The notes below the pieces were generated by a model. That model saw nothing but the letters and a program-made list of their open reading frames with translations, did no database searches and had not been told where the DNA came from. From contig NZ_PJMX01000001.1 in assembly GCF_002846415.1 (NCBI RefSeq), forward strand, positions 124,001-188,000: a stretch of 64,000 bases of DNA, read 5' to 3'. The position numbers and the translations under genes were made by a program. Below are positions 25,022 to 33,794 of this stretch, in pieces. The DNA comes from Streptomyces sp. TLI_146. Its GTDB lineage: Bacteria; Actinomycetota; Actinomycetes; Streptomycetales; Streptomycetaceae. Numbering within the stretch: position 1 is the first letter of the stretch; every line of letters begins with the position of its first letter.

Positions 25022-26395
25022 TCACGCGGATCCGGGAGCCGGTGCGAGGATCTCCTTCAGTTCGCGGGCCGGGCGGCCCCACTGCGCGCCGGGCGGGAGT
25101 GCTGCGAGGATCTCGCGGGCTCGCTGTTGCACGATGAGGGTGCGGTGTTCCGCGGCGATCCCCAGGAAGGTGGCGGCGGCCAGTTCGCAGGCGTCGGTGG
25201 GGCTGCCCTCCTTGACGAGACAGAGCGCTGCCTCGAAGTGCAGCAGGGCGGGGTCGATGCCGGTGCGGCCCGGGTAGAGGCGCAGCGCCATCTCCTGGAC
25301 GCGGCGGGCCTCGCTAGTGCGGCCCAGCGCGGTGAGTGTTCCGCTCTCATAGAGACGAAAGCGCCGTTCGGGAAAGGCGAAAGCGTCGGTCTCGGCAGCG
25401 TGTTCTTCCCGGCTGTCATCGAAAGCGCTCAGCGCATCGCGCAGGGCACCTGCGGCGGCGCGACTATCACGCAGCTTGGCCAGGGCACGTGCCTCCGCTA
25501 CGGCTGCAAATGCAGTCGTGCGCACCGGTCGTCCGTGCAGAATGGCCCGTGCCTGGCGGGCCAGTCTGACCGCCTCCTCCACGGGACCGTAGTAGAACGG
25601 CAGCATGGCTGCCTGCACCCGCACTCTGGCTTTCAGTTCGGCGGTGCCACTGTCATCAGCGGCGATCCGTGCGGTGTGGTACCAGCTCTGGGACCGGCTC
25701 AGCTGCCCCAGCTTCATCAGCGCGTCGGCAACGAGAGTGGCGAGTATCGCCATGAGCTCGGACAGGCGCACCTGCACCGCCGCGCACTGGCGGTGCGCGG
25801 CCATCGCTTCGACCTCGACGAGGTGCTCGCAGAGCACGCTGATCATCTGTCGCGGCGGGGTGTAGACATAGCGCTGCCGGGCCCGGAAGACCTGCTCTTC
25901 GAGGACCGCCAGCTGCGCTGGTCCCACGGACCCCGTAGCCAGGGTGCGGTCGACCGAACGGCGCACCGCATCGACATCCCATTCCAAGGGATCACCTGCC
26001 GCGCCTGCGGCCACCTCCACCGCGCGCTGGGCTTCCCTGCCCCGCAATACGATCGCCGGACCGGCTTTGAGCAGCCCCAGGTCGGCGGCGCTGGCCCCGT
26101 ACAGCTCGCACAGCAGGGCAAGGGTCGCCGCGCGGGGCTGGCGCCCGGTCTCCCAGCGCCCCAGTTGGTCGGCGTCGGCACGGGGAGCTTCCGCGCGCGC
26201 CTGGCCCAGCAGGTTCAGTTCGCGGGCAGCCTCATGGAGCGTGAGCCCCCGGGCCAACCTGTGAGCACGCAGTATCGACACGGCGCAATGCTCGTGAATG
26301 GCCCGGGCGATCACGGCCACGGCCTCTCCCCGGGCGAGAGCTTCCTGCCGGATACGCCGCGCACAGGAGGGACCGTGCGCTTTCGTTCCCATCAC
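25022..26395 (-). CDS. XRE-family regulator with TPR-like domain
   Basis: A 457-aa protein. The HTH lies at about residues 38-85 (ILRAHRLARGLTLHEAAREL, then ADQLGRWETGRQPRAATLAL), followed by LLCELYGAS. The rest is helical repeats (VRLSELMAILATLVADALMK, YGPVEEAVRLARQARAILHG, AEARALAKLRDSRAAAGALR). It resembles the NsdA-like class of Streptomyces regulators of differentiation and antibiotic production. It is divergent from the long plus-strand gene run that starts at 26748; an inverted repeat lies between them. Both could be its targets. Confidence 0.82.
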   Translation of the reverse strand: MMGTKAHGPSCARRIRQEALARGEAVAVIARAIHEHCAVSILRAHRLARGLTLHEAARELNLLGQARAEAPRADADQLGRWETGRQPRAATLALLCELYGASAADLGLLKAGPAIVLRGREAQRAVEVAAGAAGDPLEWDVDAVRRSVDRTLATGSVGPAQLAVLEEQVFRARQRYVYTPPRQMISVLCEHLVEVEAMAAHRQCAAVQVRLSELMAILATLVADALMKLGQLSRSQSWYHTARIAADDSGTAELKARVRVQAAMLPFYYGPVEEAVRLARQARAILHGRPVRTTAFAAVAEARALAKLRDSRAAAGALRDALSAFDDSREEHAAETDAFAFPERRFRLYESGTLTALGRTSEARRVQEMALRLYPGRTGIDPALLHFEAALCLVKEGSPTDACELAAATFLGIAAEHRTLIVQQRAREILAALPPGAQWGRPARELKEILAPAPGSA

Positions 26396-26747
26396 TACCT
26401 CCCAGCCGCCGTCAGGACCGTCACAACACTAGTGATGCTTCGTCAAAGGGCGTCAAAAAACAGTGACTTGCCACCAGTGGCTGACCGTTCAAAGTCACTG
26501 TCAGACGTCGAAGTGGCGGATCAGTCAACTGCCCGATTGCCCGTCGGCTTCCACGCCGCGAGCCTGGGCCGCTCACCGACGACATCGCGCAGGCGAAGCC
26601 CCGTATACACCGTGGCTTTCGCGAAACGGCGCAACGCACCACCCGTTGGGCTTCTGACTCCTTGAGTCGTTCGCAGCCCGGCACCAACCAGACCACCCCA
26701 CCGGCCATTCCTCAGCCAGCCTCCCGACCACCCCTCGTGGAGTTGTG
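26396..26747. promoter_or_regulatory. divergent intergenic region with inverted repeat
   Basis: No gene. Contains a perfect 10-bp inverted repeat ACAGTGACTT (26460-26469) / AAGTCACTGT (26492-26501), and direct CGTCAAA copies at about 26444-26456. The position between a divergent XRE gene and a long plus-strand operon suggests operator and promoter function. Confidence 0.5.
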
Positions 26748-27515
26748 ATGCTCACCCTGCCGTCTGATCGCCCGGACATCCTGCGGCGCACCCCCGGCGC
26801 CACCGGCGCCGCACCTGCTCCGGCGTGGGACGCCAAGAGCCCCACCACTGCCATGCTGCACCGCGTACTGGGGGCACTGCGCGGCTCCGCGCGTGCCGAC
26901 ATCGCGGCCCAGCTCCGGCCGGTCCTGGATGCCGCCATCGACAAGGTCAGCGGCTTCCCCTCCCCACACGCGAGGGATGCGGCAGCCGCGGCGCGGGCGG
27001 CGCTGGAACGTCCGGCACGCGCACAGGAACTCGGGGTGCTGACCGAGGCAGCCGCAGCCCTGGAGCCTTTCCTCCTTGACGCCGGCTACGTACCCACGCC
27101 GCCGACCCGTATCGACCGCGCAGCGGTCTATGCCCAGTTCACGGCGGTCGACCCACCACGCGTCCGGGACCGGCTGAACCAGCTCTACCTCACCTGCGCA
27201 CGCAACGACGGCGAGGTGAGAGTCGATGCCTACGACGTGTGCGAGCCGACCCTGCCGCTCGGCGAGCGTCCCCAGTGGCACCAGCGCATCCTGCCTGACC
27301 TGGAGAGCGGATCGCTCAGGATGCTAGTGGTCTGGCGCCGCGGCGACCTTCTCTCCCCCACCGAATTCCCCAACGGCGCGGCGTACGAGGGGGCCTGGAG
27401 CTACATGGCTGCCTGGTTCGCCGCGCATCAGGTGCGCCTGGTCTTCCGCAATCGCGATGAGGCGCCGACCCAGACCGATCACGCCCCCGCTCTCCCTGAA
27501 GGGCCCTGCTCGTGA
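26748..27515 (+). CDS. hypothetical protein, first gene of long operon
   Basis: A 255-aa soluble protein starting MLTLPSDRPDILRRTPG; GTGGAG lies just upstream of ATG 26748. The first half is helical (AMLHRVLGALRGSARADIAA, AVLDAAIDK-like and LTEAAAALEPFLLDAGY), the second half contains FTAVDPPRVRDRLNQLYLTC and WHQRILPDLESGSLRMLVVW. No catalytic motif or family recognised. It overlaps the next gene by 4 bases (GTGA), so translation is coupled. Confidence 0.65.
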   Translation: MLTLPSDRPDILRRTPGATGAAPAPAWDAKSPTTAMLHRVLGALRGSARADIAAQLRPVLDAAIDKVSGFPSPHARDAAAAARAALERPARAQELGVLTEAAAALEPFLLDAGYVPTPPTRIDRAAVYAQFTAVDPPRVRDRLNQLYLTCARNDGEVRVDAYDVCEPTLPLGERPQWHQRILPDLESGSLRMLVVWRRGDLLSPTEFPNGAAYEGAWSYMAAWFAAHQVRLVFRNRDEAPTQTDHAPALPEGPCS

Positions 27516-28057
27516 ATCCCCCCACCTCGCTCGCGGTCCCTGCCCTTGCCCTTGCCCGCAGCATCCCCCTGACCGGTGCGGCCTTCCCGTGGGAAGAGCG
27601 CGAGGGCGGCTCCCTCGGCGCCTTACCTGGGGATGCGGTGTGGTTCCAGCGCCAGAGCACATCGGAGCTGACCACACAGGACCGGCAGTGGCCGGGCTGC
27701 TGCCGCAGCATCTGCCAGGGTGTCCTGGAGCGCTGTGCCGCCAACGAAGAGGTGGAGCGCGCGCGACAGGTGGCCAGTGAACTGGTCACCAACGCGCTGG
27801 CGCACGGCGACGCCACCCGCCCCATCCGCATGGGGGTGTGGTGCCAGCGCACGGTGGTCCGGATCGACGTCACCAGCTTCTCCCTCCCCTGGAGCCCGCC
27901 GCCGATCGAAGGCGCTCTGGATCCGGATCGGGAGAGCGGGCGCGGGCTCTGGCTGGTCGGGATGTACGCGGACGACTGGGGTATCACCTCCACTGCCGAC
28001 CGCACGACCGTCTGGTGCGACCTGTACCGCACGCGGAGCGCGAAGGCGGCCTCATGA
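27512..28057 (+). CDS. HATPase_c-type ATP-binding protein (anti-sigma-factor-like)
   Basis: A 181-aa protein of the RsbW-like GHKL ATPase type common in Streptomyces. The N box is VASELVTNALAHGD (about 88-101) and the G box DRESGRGLWLVGMYADDWGI (from about 146); the C-terminal TTVWCDLY strand closes the fold. A 55-residue N-terminal extension precedes the domain. Such single-domain ATPases act as serine kinases or binding partners of anti-sigma antagonists, but no sigma or STAS gene is adjacent. Overlaps both neighbours by 4 bases. Confidence 0.8.
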   Translation: MNPPTSLAVPALALARSIPLTGAAFPWEEREGGSLGALPGDAVWFQRQSTSELTTQDRQWPGCCRSICQGVLERCAANEEVERARQVASELVTNALAHGDATRPIRMGVWCQRTVVRIDVTSFSLPWSPPPIEGALDPDRESGRGLWLVGMYADDWGITSTADRTTVWCDLYRTRSAKAAS

Positions 28058-28698
28058 ACCCCCGCCTCGATGACCCAAGCACCGTACCCGCCGCGCTGTC
28101 GGCCCGCGATGGCGGGCAGCGCCTCTCGGGAGCCATAGCGACCAGCAAGTTGCGTGCTCTGACGGACGAGGACACCGGCGCGTCTGCGCCGAAGATCGCG
28201 GCGCGGGTGTTCACCGGCGACGAGAAGCGTGTGCTGCACCTGGTGGCTCAGGGGCGAAGCGGCCGCGAACTGGCCGATGGCGGGTTCTTTCCGACGGAGA
28301 AGTCGGCCGTGTTGAGCGTCGCGCAGCTGGGCCGCATCCTGAGCGGTGGCGCATACGTGCGGTGGTCCCGGATCGTGCACCTGGCCGTGAGCCAGCAGGT
28401 GGTGGCCATTGAGCCGGCGCCGCCGCTGGACCTGCCCACCTTCCAACTGGACCTGCTGCGCGCCTACGCGGCCGGCTCCTCACTGGAGGAGTACGTCCAC
28501 CGGAGCAGCGGCGCGGTATCGCGGTGCGAGGCGCGGGAGTTGCGTTACCTGCTCTGCCACAGTCTGGGCGCTTCCGGTTCGGCGAACGCCGTCTACCTAG
28601 GCCACCTCCATGGCGCCCTGGACCACGACCCCGCCCCGCCGCTGCTGTTCGGGGCCATCAGCCTCCCCTGCCCTGTCCCGGCGGGTCGTGTGCCATGA
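28054..28698 (+). CDS. LuxR-like repeat protein of unknown function
   Basis: A 214-aa protein starting MNPRLDDPSTVPAALSARDG. The middle VFTGDEKRVLHLVAQGRSGR resembles the start of a LuxR-type HTH (L-T-x-x-E-x-x-V-L-x-L-x-A-x-G), and AVLSVAQLGRILSGG the following helix. A second similar unit (LPTFQLDLLRAYAAGSSLEE, REL-R-Y-L-L-C) follows. DNA binding is possible but not demonstrated by a canonical motif. Its start overlaps the stop of the ATPase gene. Confidence 0.55.
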   Translation: MNPRLDDPSTVPAALSARDGGQRLSGAIATSKLRALTDEDTGASAPKIAARVFTGDEKRVLHLVAQGRSGRELADGGFFPTEKSAVLSVAQLGRILSGGAYVRWSRIVHLAVSQQVVAIEPAPPLDLPTFQLDLLRAYAAGSSLEEYVHRSSGAVSRCEARELRYLLCHSLGASGSANAVYLGHLHGALDHDPAPPLLFGAISLPCPVPAGRVP

Positions 28699-28950
28699 AT
28701 GCCCCCGCCTCCCGTGCCCGGACGTCTTGTGATCCTTCGGTCGCTCTTCCTCTGCGGCGTACTCCCCCTGTATGCCGTCCTGCTCGCTCTGGCTGTCCGT
28801 TCCGCGCGCCGCAGGCGGGCCTATCCGCCTCCCGCTCCGGCCTCAGACGTTCCGTTCCTGTGGATCTATCTGCGCGGCTGCGCGGGCTTCCCCTTGCTGT
28901 GGTTCGCCCTGCTCGGACTGACCTGGTTCTTCCCCGGCCGTCTGCCCTGA
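28699..28950 (+). CDS. small membrane protein, two TM segments
   Basis: An 83-aa protein with TM1 at about 10-32 (LVILRSLFLCGVLPLYAVLL), a basic Arg-rich loop (RSARRRRAYPPP) and TM2 at about 60-80 (GFPLLWFALLGLTWFFPG). It starts at the base after the previous stop. No family recognised; probably a small accessory membrane protein of the operon. Confidence 0.55.
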   Translation: MPPPPVPGRLVILRSLFLCGVLPLYAVLLALAVRSARRRRAYPPPAPASDVPFLWIYLRGCAGFPLLWFALLGLTWFFPGRLP

Positions 28951-29007
28951 CCGCTCGCCTGCCCCACCCCGATGCCCCGCTGTGCACGTCGACTTGTTGC
29001 TGGAGGA

Positions 29008-29496
29008 ATGGTGCCTGCCCTGACGACCTCGCGGAAGCCCGCCCCGGGTCCGCTGCCCGCTGCGCTGCACACGGCGCGGCGCGCCGTACCCGGGGCGGCG
29101 GAGAGCGAGCTGGTGCTCGACCTCGGTCCTGAGTCGGTGCAGGTGGTGCTCACCCAGGCGGGTCCGTACTCCCGGCATGTCCTGGCGGCCGTAGAGGAGC
29201 GCTCGCCATCCGCCTCGCTCGCCGTCGTCGCCGAGCCTGGTCAGCTCTTCTGGGTCTGGCTCATCACGCCGGTCGCGGCGTGGGACGAGGACCCGGGGCG
29301 CACCTTCCGCTACGCCCAGGGCACCGTGATACTTCCGCCGCTCACCCGGACCGGGCCGCCCGGCGCCTACTGGGTCCGCACCCCCCACAGCCGCCTGGTG
29401 GACCCCGGTGTCCTGGCTGGGGCAGTGCGCGAGGCCGCGCGGGGGCAGTCCAGCCCTGTGCACGAGGTCGGACGTCTGACGGCGGAGGAGCGATGA
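29008..29496 (+). CDS. hypothetical protein
   Basis: A 162-aa protein starting MVPALTTSRKPAPGPLPAAL, with a strong GGAGGA five bases before ATG. It contains ESELVLDLGPESVQVVLTQA, FWVWLITPVAAWDEDPGRTF and YWVRTPHSRLVDPGVLAGAV. Mixed alpha/beta, soluble; no motif recognised. It ends in a 4-base overlap (ATGA) with the kinase-like gene, so both are made together. Confidence 0.6.
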   Translation: MVPALTTSRKPAPGPLPAALHTARRAVPGAAESELVLDLGPESVQVVLTQAGPYSRHVLAAVEERSPSASLAVVAEPGQLFWVWLITPVAAWDEDPGRTFRYAQGTVILPPLTRTGPPGAYWVRTPHSRLVDPGVLAGAVREAARGQSSPVHEVGRLTAEER

Positions 29497-30173
29497 ACTC
29501 TGTGCCCGTTTCGGTGGTAGCGGTCCTGGGGCCGCCCGCTTCGGGGAAGGCCGCGGTGGCTACCGCACTCGCTACCCGCGGCGCGGCCGTGTTCCGTGTC
29601 CGCGAGGCCGCGCAACTCCTTGCCCGTACGGAGCCGATCATCGCCGGCGTGGTCGATGGCTGCCCCGACGGCTGGCTGCCCGACCTGCTGGCCCACGATC
29701 TGATGCGTACAGCGTTGGATACGGCCGTCGGCCGGGTGCTGGTGCTGGAGGGGTACCCCGGCACGACTGCGGCGGCGCGGTCCCTGCAGCTGTGTCTTAA
29801 GGCCCGGAGCCGACGGCTGAGTGTGATCGAGTTGACGGCCCGGCCCGGCATCCTGGCGGCCCGCCTTGCGCGCCGCCGGGTCTGCCCCGAAGGCCACCGG
29901 GCACCCGGCCGCTCGCATGCTCCCGGGCCTTCGGTGTCCGGGCCGGGCCGGTGCGGTGCGTGCGACGCGCCGCTGACGGTGCGGGACATCGACCGGGGCC
30001 CGCTGGCTGACGGGCGGCTCGCCCGCTACGCGGCGAACCAGGCGGGCATCCGGACCGCGCTCGAGGGTGACTCGACGGTGGCGTGGCACACCCTCACCGC
30101 CGACCCCGACTCCCCCGACCCGGCCTTTTGCGTAGTGAACCTGCTTGCCTGCGCTGAAGGGATGCTGCGGTGA
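29493..30173 (+). CDS. adenylate-kinase-like P-loop NTPase
   Basis: A 226-aa protein. The P-loop is VLGPPASGKAAVATALA (about 9-25); MRTALDTAVGRVLVLEGYPG corresponds to the adenylate-kinase Walker-B region with G-Y/F-P-R/G, and ARLARRRVCPEGH the LID start. The LID holds a Cys-His then CGACDAPLTVRDID, a zinc-ribbon-like insert as in Gram-positive adenylate kinases. The usual second Arg pair of the LID is not obvious, so substrate use may differ. It is not the housekeeping adk, which lies elsewhere in a ribosomal cluster. 4-base overlaps on both sides. Confidence 0.7.
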   Translation: MNSVPVSVVAVLGPPASGKAAVATALATRGAAVFRVREAAQLLARTEPIIAGVVDGCPDGWLPDLLAHDLMRTALDTAVGRVLVLEGYPGTTAAARSLQLCLKARSRRLSVIELTARPGILAARLARRRVCPEGHRAPGRSHAPGPSVSGPGRCGACDAPLTVRDIDRGPLADGRLARYAANQAGIRTALEGDSTVAWHTLTADPDSPDPAFCVVNLLACAEGMLR

Positions 30174-30463
30174 CGGCTTCGAACAGACTGCCCGGCTGCG
30201 AGATCTGGTGCACCCCCCGCGGCCAGGCCACGGCCTTGGACTCGCCGGACCGCGAATGGCCTCAGGCGTGCGCGCGGGTCGGTGTGGCGGCCCTTAAATC
30301 GTGGGGCCTTCAGGCCCTGTCCGACGACGTCACCCGCGTGACGGCGGAGCTGGGGGTCGACGCCGTGCAGCACGGTCGCGTGCCTGATCAGCGGCGACAG
30401 CGGCGAGCCAGGCCGCTCCTCCGTACGCCTGTCGCCCAGCACAGCACGGGCGGCAAGCGGTGA
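30170..30463 (+). CDS. truncated HATPase-like protein
   Basis: A 97-aa protein starting at GTG overlapping the previous stop. RVGVAALKSWGLQALSDDVT, then AELGVDAVQHG, matches the N-terminal part of Streptomyces RsbW-like ATPases, where the last part would be E-L-V-T-N-A-V-x-H-G. Here the N-box Asn is Asp and the rest of the domain, including the G boxes, is missing. The basic C-terminus looks out of frame. It is either a decayed gene or a non-catalytic domain. Confidence 0.5.
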   Translation: MTASNRLPGCEIWCTPRGQATALDSPDREWPQACARVGVAALKSWGLQALSDDVTRVTAELGVDAVQHGRVPDQRRQRRARPLLRTPVAQHSTGGKR

Positions 30464-30515
30464 ACGCACGCACGTGGCGGCACGCCATGCCCGCCCCTCG
30501 TTTCATGGAGTCCGC

Positions 30516-31130
30516 ATGTATGTGATGCGTGTCCTCACCAGCGCTGATACACAGGCCGCCACCGCTCTGGTCCGCGAGCGCATCGGGGCCTTGGACGCCG
30601 AGAGGGCGGGCAGGGACGCGGGCGCCGTCACGCTGCGCATCGCCGGTTCCCTCGGCATGCGCCCCAGCCCCAGTGGCTGCGTGGCCGGTCTTTTCGACGA
30701 CGGCGATCTGCTGGCCGTCCTCGTGCTGGCCCGCCACGGCAGCCCGGACGAGCGCGCCCTGGACGTGGTCGACGCCTACACCCACACCAGCATGCGGGCA
30801 CTGCGTCTGGGGGTGTTGCTGTCGATGTGGGTCAGCGACCATGCCACCCGGCTCACCCCGCCCGCTTCCCGCGTGACCACGGTGGTCCATGATCCTCGTC
30901 TTGCCGCCTACCTGATCGAAATGTGCGCCTGGGAGCAGGAGCGGCACGTGCGCGATGCGGGCCGCCATGCGGTCTTCCTGCACCGGCCTGCCGAACAGCT
31001 GTGCAACCTGGACGTGCTGATCGGCACCGAAGCCGTGCTGGTCGACGCCTTGAGCGAGGCCGGCCCCGCCGGTGGTATCGAGCCCCGCCTGTCCGGGATT
31101 TCCTGTTCCGCCAGCGAGGGGCGGCGGTGA
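30516..31130 (+). CDS. hypothetical protein (GNAT-like?)
   Basis: A 204-aa protein starting MYVMRVLTSADTQAATALVR with GGAG upstream. It has GCVAGLFDDGDLLAVLVLAR, a beta hairpin as in acetyltransferase folds, then DAYTHTSMRALRLGVLLSMW and LAAYLIEMCAWEQERHVRDA. The order strand-strand-helix resembles N-acetyltransferases, but no acetyl-CoA motif (R/Q-x-x-G-x-G/A) is visible. Its stop overlaps the next start (TGATG). Confidence 0.55.
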   Translation: MYVMRVLTSADTQAATALVRERIGALDAERAGRDAGAVTLRIAGSLGMRPSPSGCVAGLFDDGDLLAVLVLARHGSPDERALDVVDAYTHTSMRALRLGVLLSMWVSDHATRLTPPASRVTTVVHDPRLAAYLIEMCAWEQERHVRDAGRHAVFLHRPAEQLCNLDVLIGTEAVLVDALSEAGPAGGIEPRLSGISCSASEGRR

Positions 31131-32206
31131 TGGCGCGCCGCAGCCGTATCGGGGAGGAGAGCCTGGTCCCGGTCTATCACCCGGCCGGGTTCGACGTTCC
31201 GCTGCGTACCGCGCTGCAGGAGATGGAGGCGGCCCGCTGGGCGGCGATACGCGATCTCCTTGACGCCACCGGCAGCGACTGGGGGCTGCGCACCTCGCGC
31301 AGCCAGGTTCTGGCCGCGGCCGCGGCGCGCGCCAGCCACGACATCGTGGGGGCCTGGCTGGATGAGGAGCCGGACTGCACGGACGCGCACGTCATGCGGG
31401 CCCGGGTGCTGGTGCAGAGGGCGCTGGACGCCCACCACCGCGGACAGCCGCGTGCCCGCGCACTCGTCGAGGCGGCGCGGACCAGCTGTTACCAGGCGCA
31501 TGTTTACGCCCCAGCGGACCCCGTGCCCTTAGTCGCCTGGCTGGCGCTCGGCGTGACGGACGTCCGCTTCCTCTACCGCGAGTTCTGGCTGCCACGCACT
31601 GATCCGATGCAGCCGCCAGAGACCAGTGACCCGATGCTGCCGCCGGGTCCCTGGGGCCTGTGGTCAGCCATCTGGGAGCGCCACCCCTACAACCGGGAGG
31701 CAGCGCACCAACTGCTGCGCTGCGCCAGCCGCCCCGGCACTGGAGCCCCGCCCATGGTTCTTGCCCGGTGGGTGACGTCCTGGGCGGACCCAGGTATGGG
31801 GGCTGCGCTGTTGATGCTGCCGCTGTACGCAGCTGTGGAGACCTTCCGGCAGTACGGCGAGAGCAGCCCGCTGCTGCGCCGCCAGTGGGCCGACTACCCA
31901 GTTCGGCGAGATGTGCTGAAAGCCGCAGACGGTGCGGATCTGCGTGCGGATCCCCACGTCTCCGTCTCCGACCTCAACTACCTTGCCCATGCCCTGTTCT
32001 CGGCCGGCGAGTACACGCGGGCCGCAGACGTTTTCGAGGTCCTGGGCTGCCACTTCACCCGCGCCCCGTGGGCCTACAACACCCTTGATCCGTCCCAGGA
32101 CGCGCTGGCTGCCCACGAGTTTCTGCGGGTGCGCAGTATCTGCCTCAGCCCGGCCCGAACCGTCCGCGCACGTGATACCGCTCCACCCGGTCCCGCCCCG
32201 CCCTGA
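31130..32206 (+). CDS. hypothetical helical protein (TPR-like)
   Basis: A 358-aa soluble protein starting MARRSRIGEESLVPVYHPAG. It is mostly alpha-helical: ALQEMEAARWAAIRDLLDAT, AAARASHDIVGAWLDEEPDC, HVMRARVLVQRALDAHHRGQ and a C-terminal VSDLNYLAHALFSAGEYTRA-type repeat that is TPR-like. W-E-R-H-P-Y-N-R-E-A and F-R-Q-Y-G-E are conserved-looking segments. Members of this type appear in Streptomyces natural-product regions; function unknown. Confidence 0.6.
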   Translation: MARRSRIGEESLVPVYHPAGFDVPLRTALQEMEAARWAAIRDLLDATGSDWGLRTSRSQVLAAAAARASHDIVGAWLDEEPDCTDAHVMRARVLVQRALDAHHRGQPRARALVEAARTSCYQAHVYAPADPVPLVAWLALGVTDVRFLYREFWLPRTDPMQPPETSDPMLPPGPWGLWSAIWERHPYNREAAHQLLRCASRPGTGAPPMVLARWVTSWADPGMGAALLMLPLYAAVETFRQYGESSPLLRRQWADYPVRRDVLKAADGADLRADPHVSVSDLNYLAHALFSAGEYTRAADVFEVLGCHFTRAPWAYNTLDPSQDALAAHEFLRVRSICLSPARTVRARDTAPPGPAPP

Positions 32207-32279
32207 CCTCTGCGCCTCTAATCCCCTCGGCTTCTCCCTTCCTTCCGCTCGTCCGTGTCCACTTCCCTGGAGGTTCCTG

Positions 32280-33794
32280 TTGCGCTCCCAGCCCTCGCCC
32301 GCTGCCAGAGCACGGCAACGCGATGACGACCGTCTGCGTGAACTCGGCTATACCCCTGAGCTGACCCGGCGTATGGGCCGGTTCGGCAACGCCGCGATCA
32401 GCTTCTCCGTGATCTCTGTCCTGTCCGGCTGTATGACGATGTACGGCTTCGCCATGGGCGCCGGGGGCCCCGCCGTCATGCTGTGGGGCTGGCTGGCTGT
32501 GGGCCTCATGGTCTGCTCCGTCGGGGCGGGGCTTGCCGAGGTGACCAGCGCCTATCCCACCAGCGGCGGCCTGTACTTCATGGCGGACCGCCTCGGCGGC
32601 AAAAAGTGGGGCTGGTACACCGGCTGGCTGAACCTGCTCGGTCTGCTGGGTGGGATCGCCGGGATCGACTTCGGCGCGGCTCTGTTCACCGGGGCCTATC
32701 TGAACCTGCAGACCGGTTTCACCCCCACCCCCGGCAAGATCATGGCCATCTACCTGGTGATCCTTGCCCTGCACGCGGTGCTCAATCTGTTCGGGGTTCG
32801 GCTCATATCCGTCCTCAACGGGATCAGCGTGTGGTGGCACCTGGCGGGCGTCGCCCTCATCGTGGGCGCCCTCACCCTCGCCCCCACCCGCCACCGCTCC
32901 CCGCACTACGCCTTCACCGAGTTCGTGAACACCACCGGCTGGTCCTCCAACGGCTACGTGGTGCTGCTCGGCCTGCTGCTGGCCCAGTACACCTTCTCCG
33001 GCTACGACGCCTCCGCGCATCTGTCGGAGGAGACCACCAATGCCGCCGAGGCCGCTCCGCGCGGCATCATGCGCGCCATCATCTGGTCCTGGGGCGCGGG
33101 CTTCGTCCTTTTGTGTGGCCTCACGTTCGCCATCCACGACTACGCGGCCGTCCAGAGCACGGCGCTGGGCGTGCCGCCCGCGCAGATCTTCCTCGACGCC
33201 CTCGGCCTCGGCTGGGCCAAGGCGCTGCTCCTGGTGGTGATCGCGGCCCAGCTGTTCTGCGGCAACGCCGAGACGGCCGCCTGCTCCCGGATGATTTTCG
33301 CGTTCTCCCGCGACAATGCCCTGCCCGGCTCTTCCCTGTGGCGCCGTGTCCACGCCCGTACCGGAACCCCCCGGGCGGCGGTGTGGCTGTCGGTCGCCGT
33401 CGCCGCCCTACTCGCCCTGCCCTACCTCTACAGCCCCACCGCTTACGGCGCGGTCGTCGCGATCAACGTCATCGGTATCACCCCCGCCTACGCCATCCCC
33501 ATCTACCTGCGCCTGCGCAAGGGCCGCTCCTTCGAGCCGGGGCCGTGGAACCTGGGGTACTGGAGTGTGCCGGTCGGGATCATCGCGGTGGTGTGGGTGG
33601 CGTTCGTGACCGTCGTCTTCTGCCTGCCCCAGAGCCATCCCATCACCGTGGACACCTTCAACTACGCGCCCCTCGCGCTCCTCGCCGCGCTCACCCTGGC
33701 AGCCGTGTGGTGGCGGGTCGCGGGCAAGGACTACGAGCTGCCCCCAGTGGCCGCAAGCGGTGACCTCGCCAAGATCCAGGACGAGGTGGTCTGA
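32280..33794 (+). CDS. APC-family amino acid permease
   Basis: A 504-aa integral membrane protein with about 12 helices. It starts at TTG (frame MRSQPSPAARARQRDDDRLR) because GGAGG lies six bases upstream, and there is no nearer ATG. The N-terminal RELGYTPELTRRMGRFGNAA and VTSAYPTSGGLYFMADRLGG are hallmarks of the BAT1/GabP-like APC subfamily (L-x-R-x-x-x...S-A-Y-P-x-S-G-G-x-Y). FSGYDASAHLSEETTNAAEA is the conserved mid-protein loop. It probably imports an amine or amino acid for the ligase encoded immediately after it. Confidence 0.9.
   Translation: MRSQPSPAARARQRDDDRLRELGYTPELTRRMGRFGNAAISFSVISVLSGCMTMYGFAMGAGGPAVMLWGWLAVGLMVCSVGAGLAEVTSAYPTSGGLYFMADRLGGKKWGWYTGWLNLLGLLGGIAGIDFGAALFTGAYLNLQTGFTPTPGKIMAIYLVILALHAVLNLFGVRLISVLNGISVWWHLAGVALIVGALTLAPTRHRSPHYAFTEFVNTTGWSSNGYVVLLGLLLAQYTFSGYDASAHLSEETTNAAEAAPRGIMRAIIWSWGAGFVLLCGLTFAIHDYAAVQSTALGVPPAQIFLDALGLGWAKALLLVVIAAQLFCGNAETAACSRMIFAFSRDNALPGSSLWRRVHARTGTPRAAVWLSVAVAALLALPYLYSPTAYGAVVAINVIGITPAYAIPIYLRLRKGRSFEPGPWNLGYWSVPVGIIAVVWVAFVTVVFCLPQSHPITVDTFNYAPLALLAALTLAAVWWRVAGKDYELPPVAASGDLAKIQDEVV

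Noticed and set aside
23903..26665. A 920-codon plus-strand open frame
   Set aside because: It is antisense to the APH-like kinase and the XRE-TPR regulator, both with clear motifs and proper codon bias; the long frame is a GC-rich shadow.
29493..30173. Housekeeping adenylate kinase
   Set aside because: Divergent sequence and location outside the ribosomal-protein/secY region where adk normally lies; kept only as adenylate-kinase-like.
32145..33353. A 402-codon minus-strand open frame
   Set aside because: Antisense to the permease gene; Gly/His/Gln-rich shadow with no membrane or catalytic pattern.
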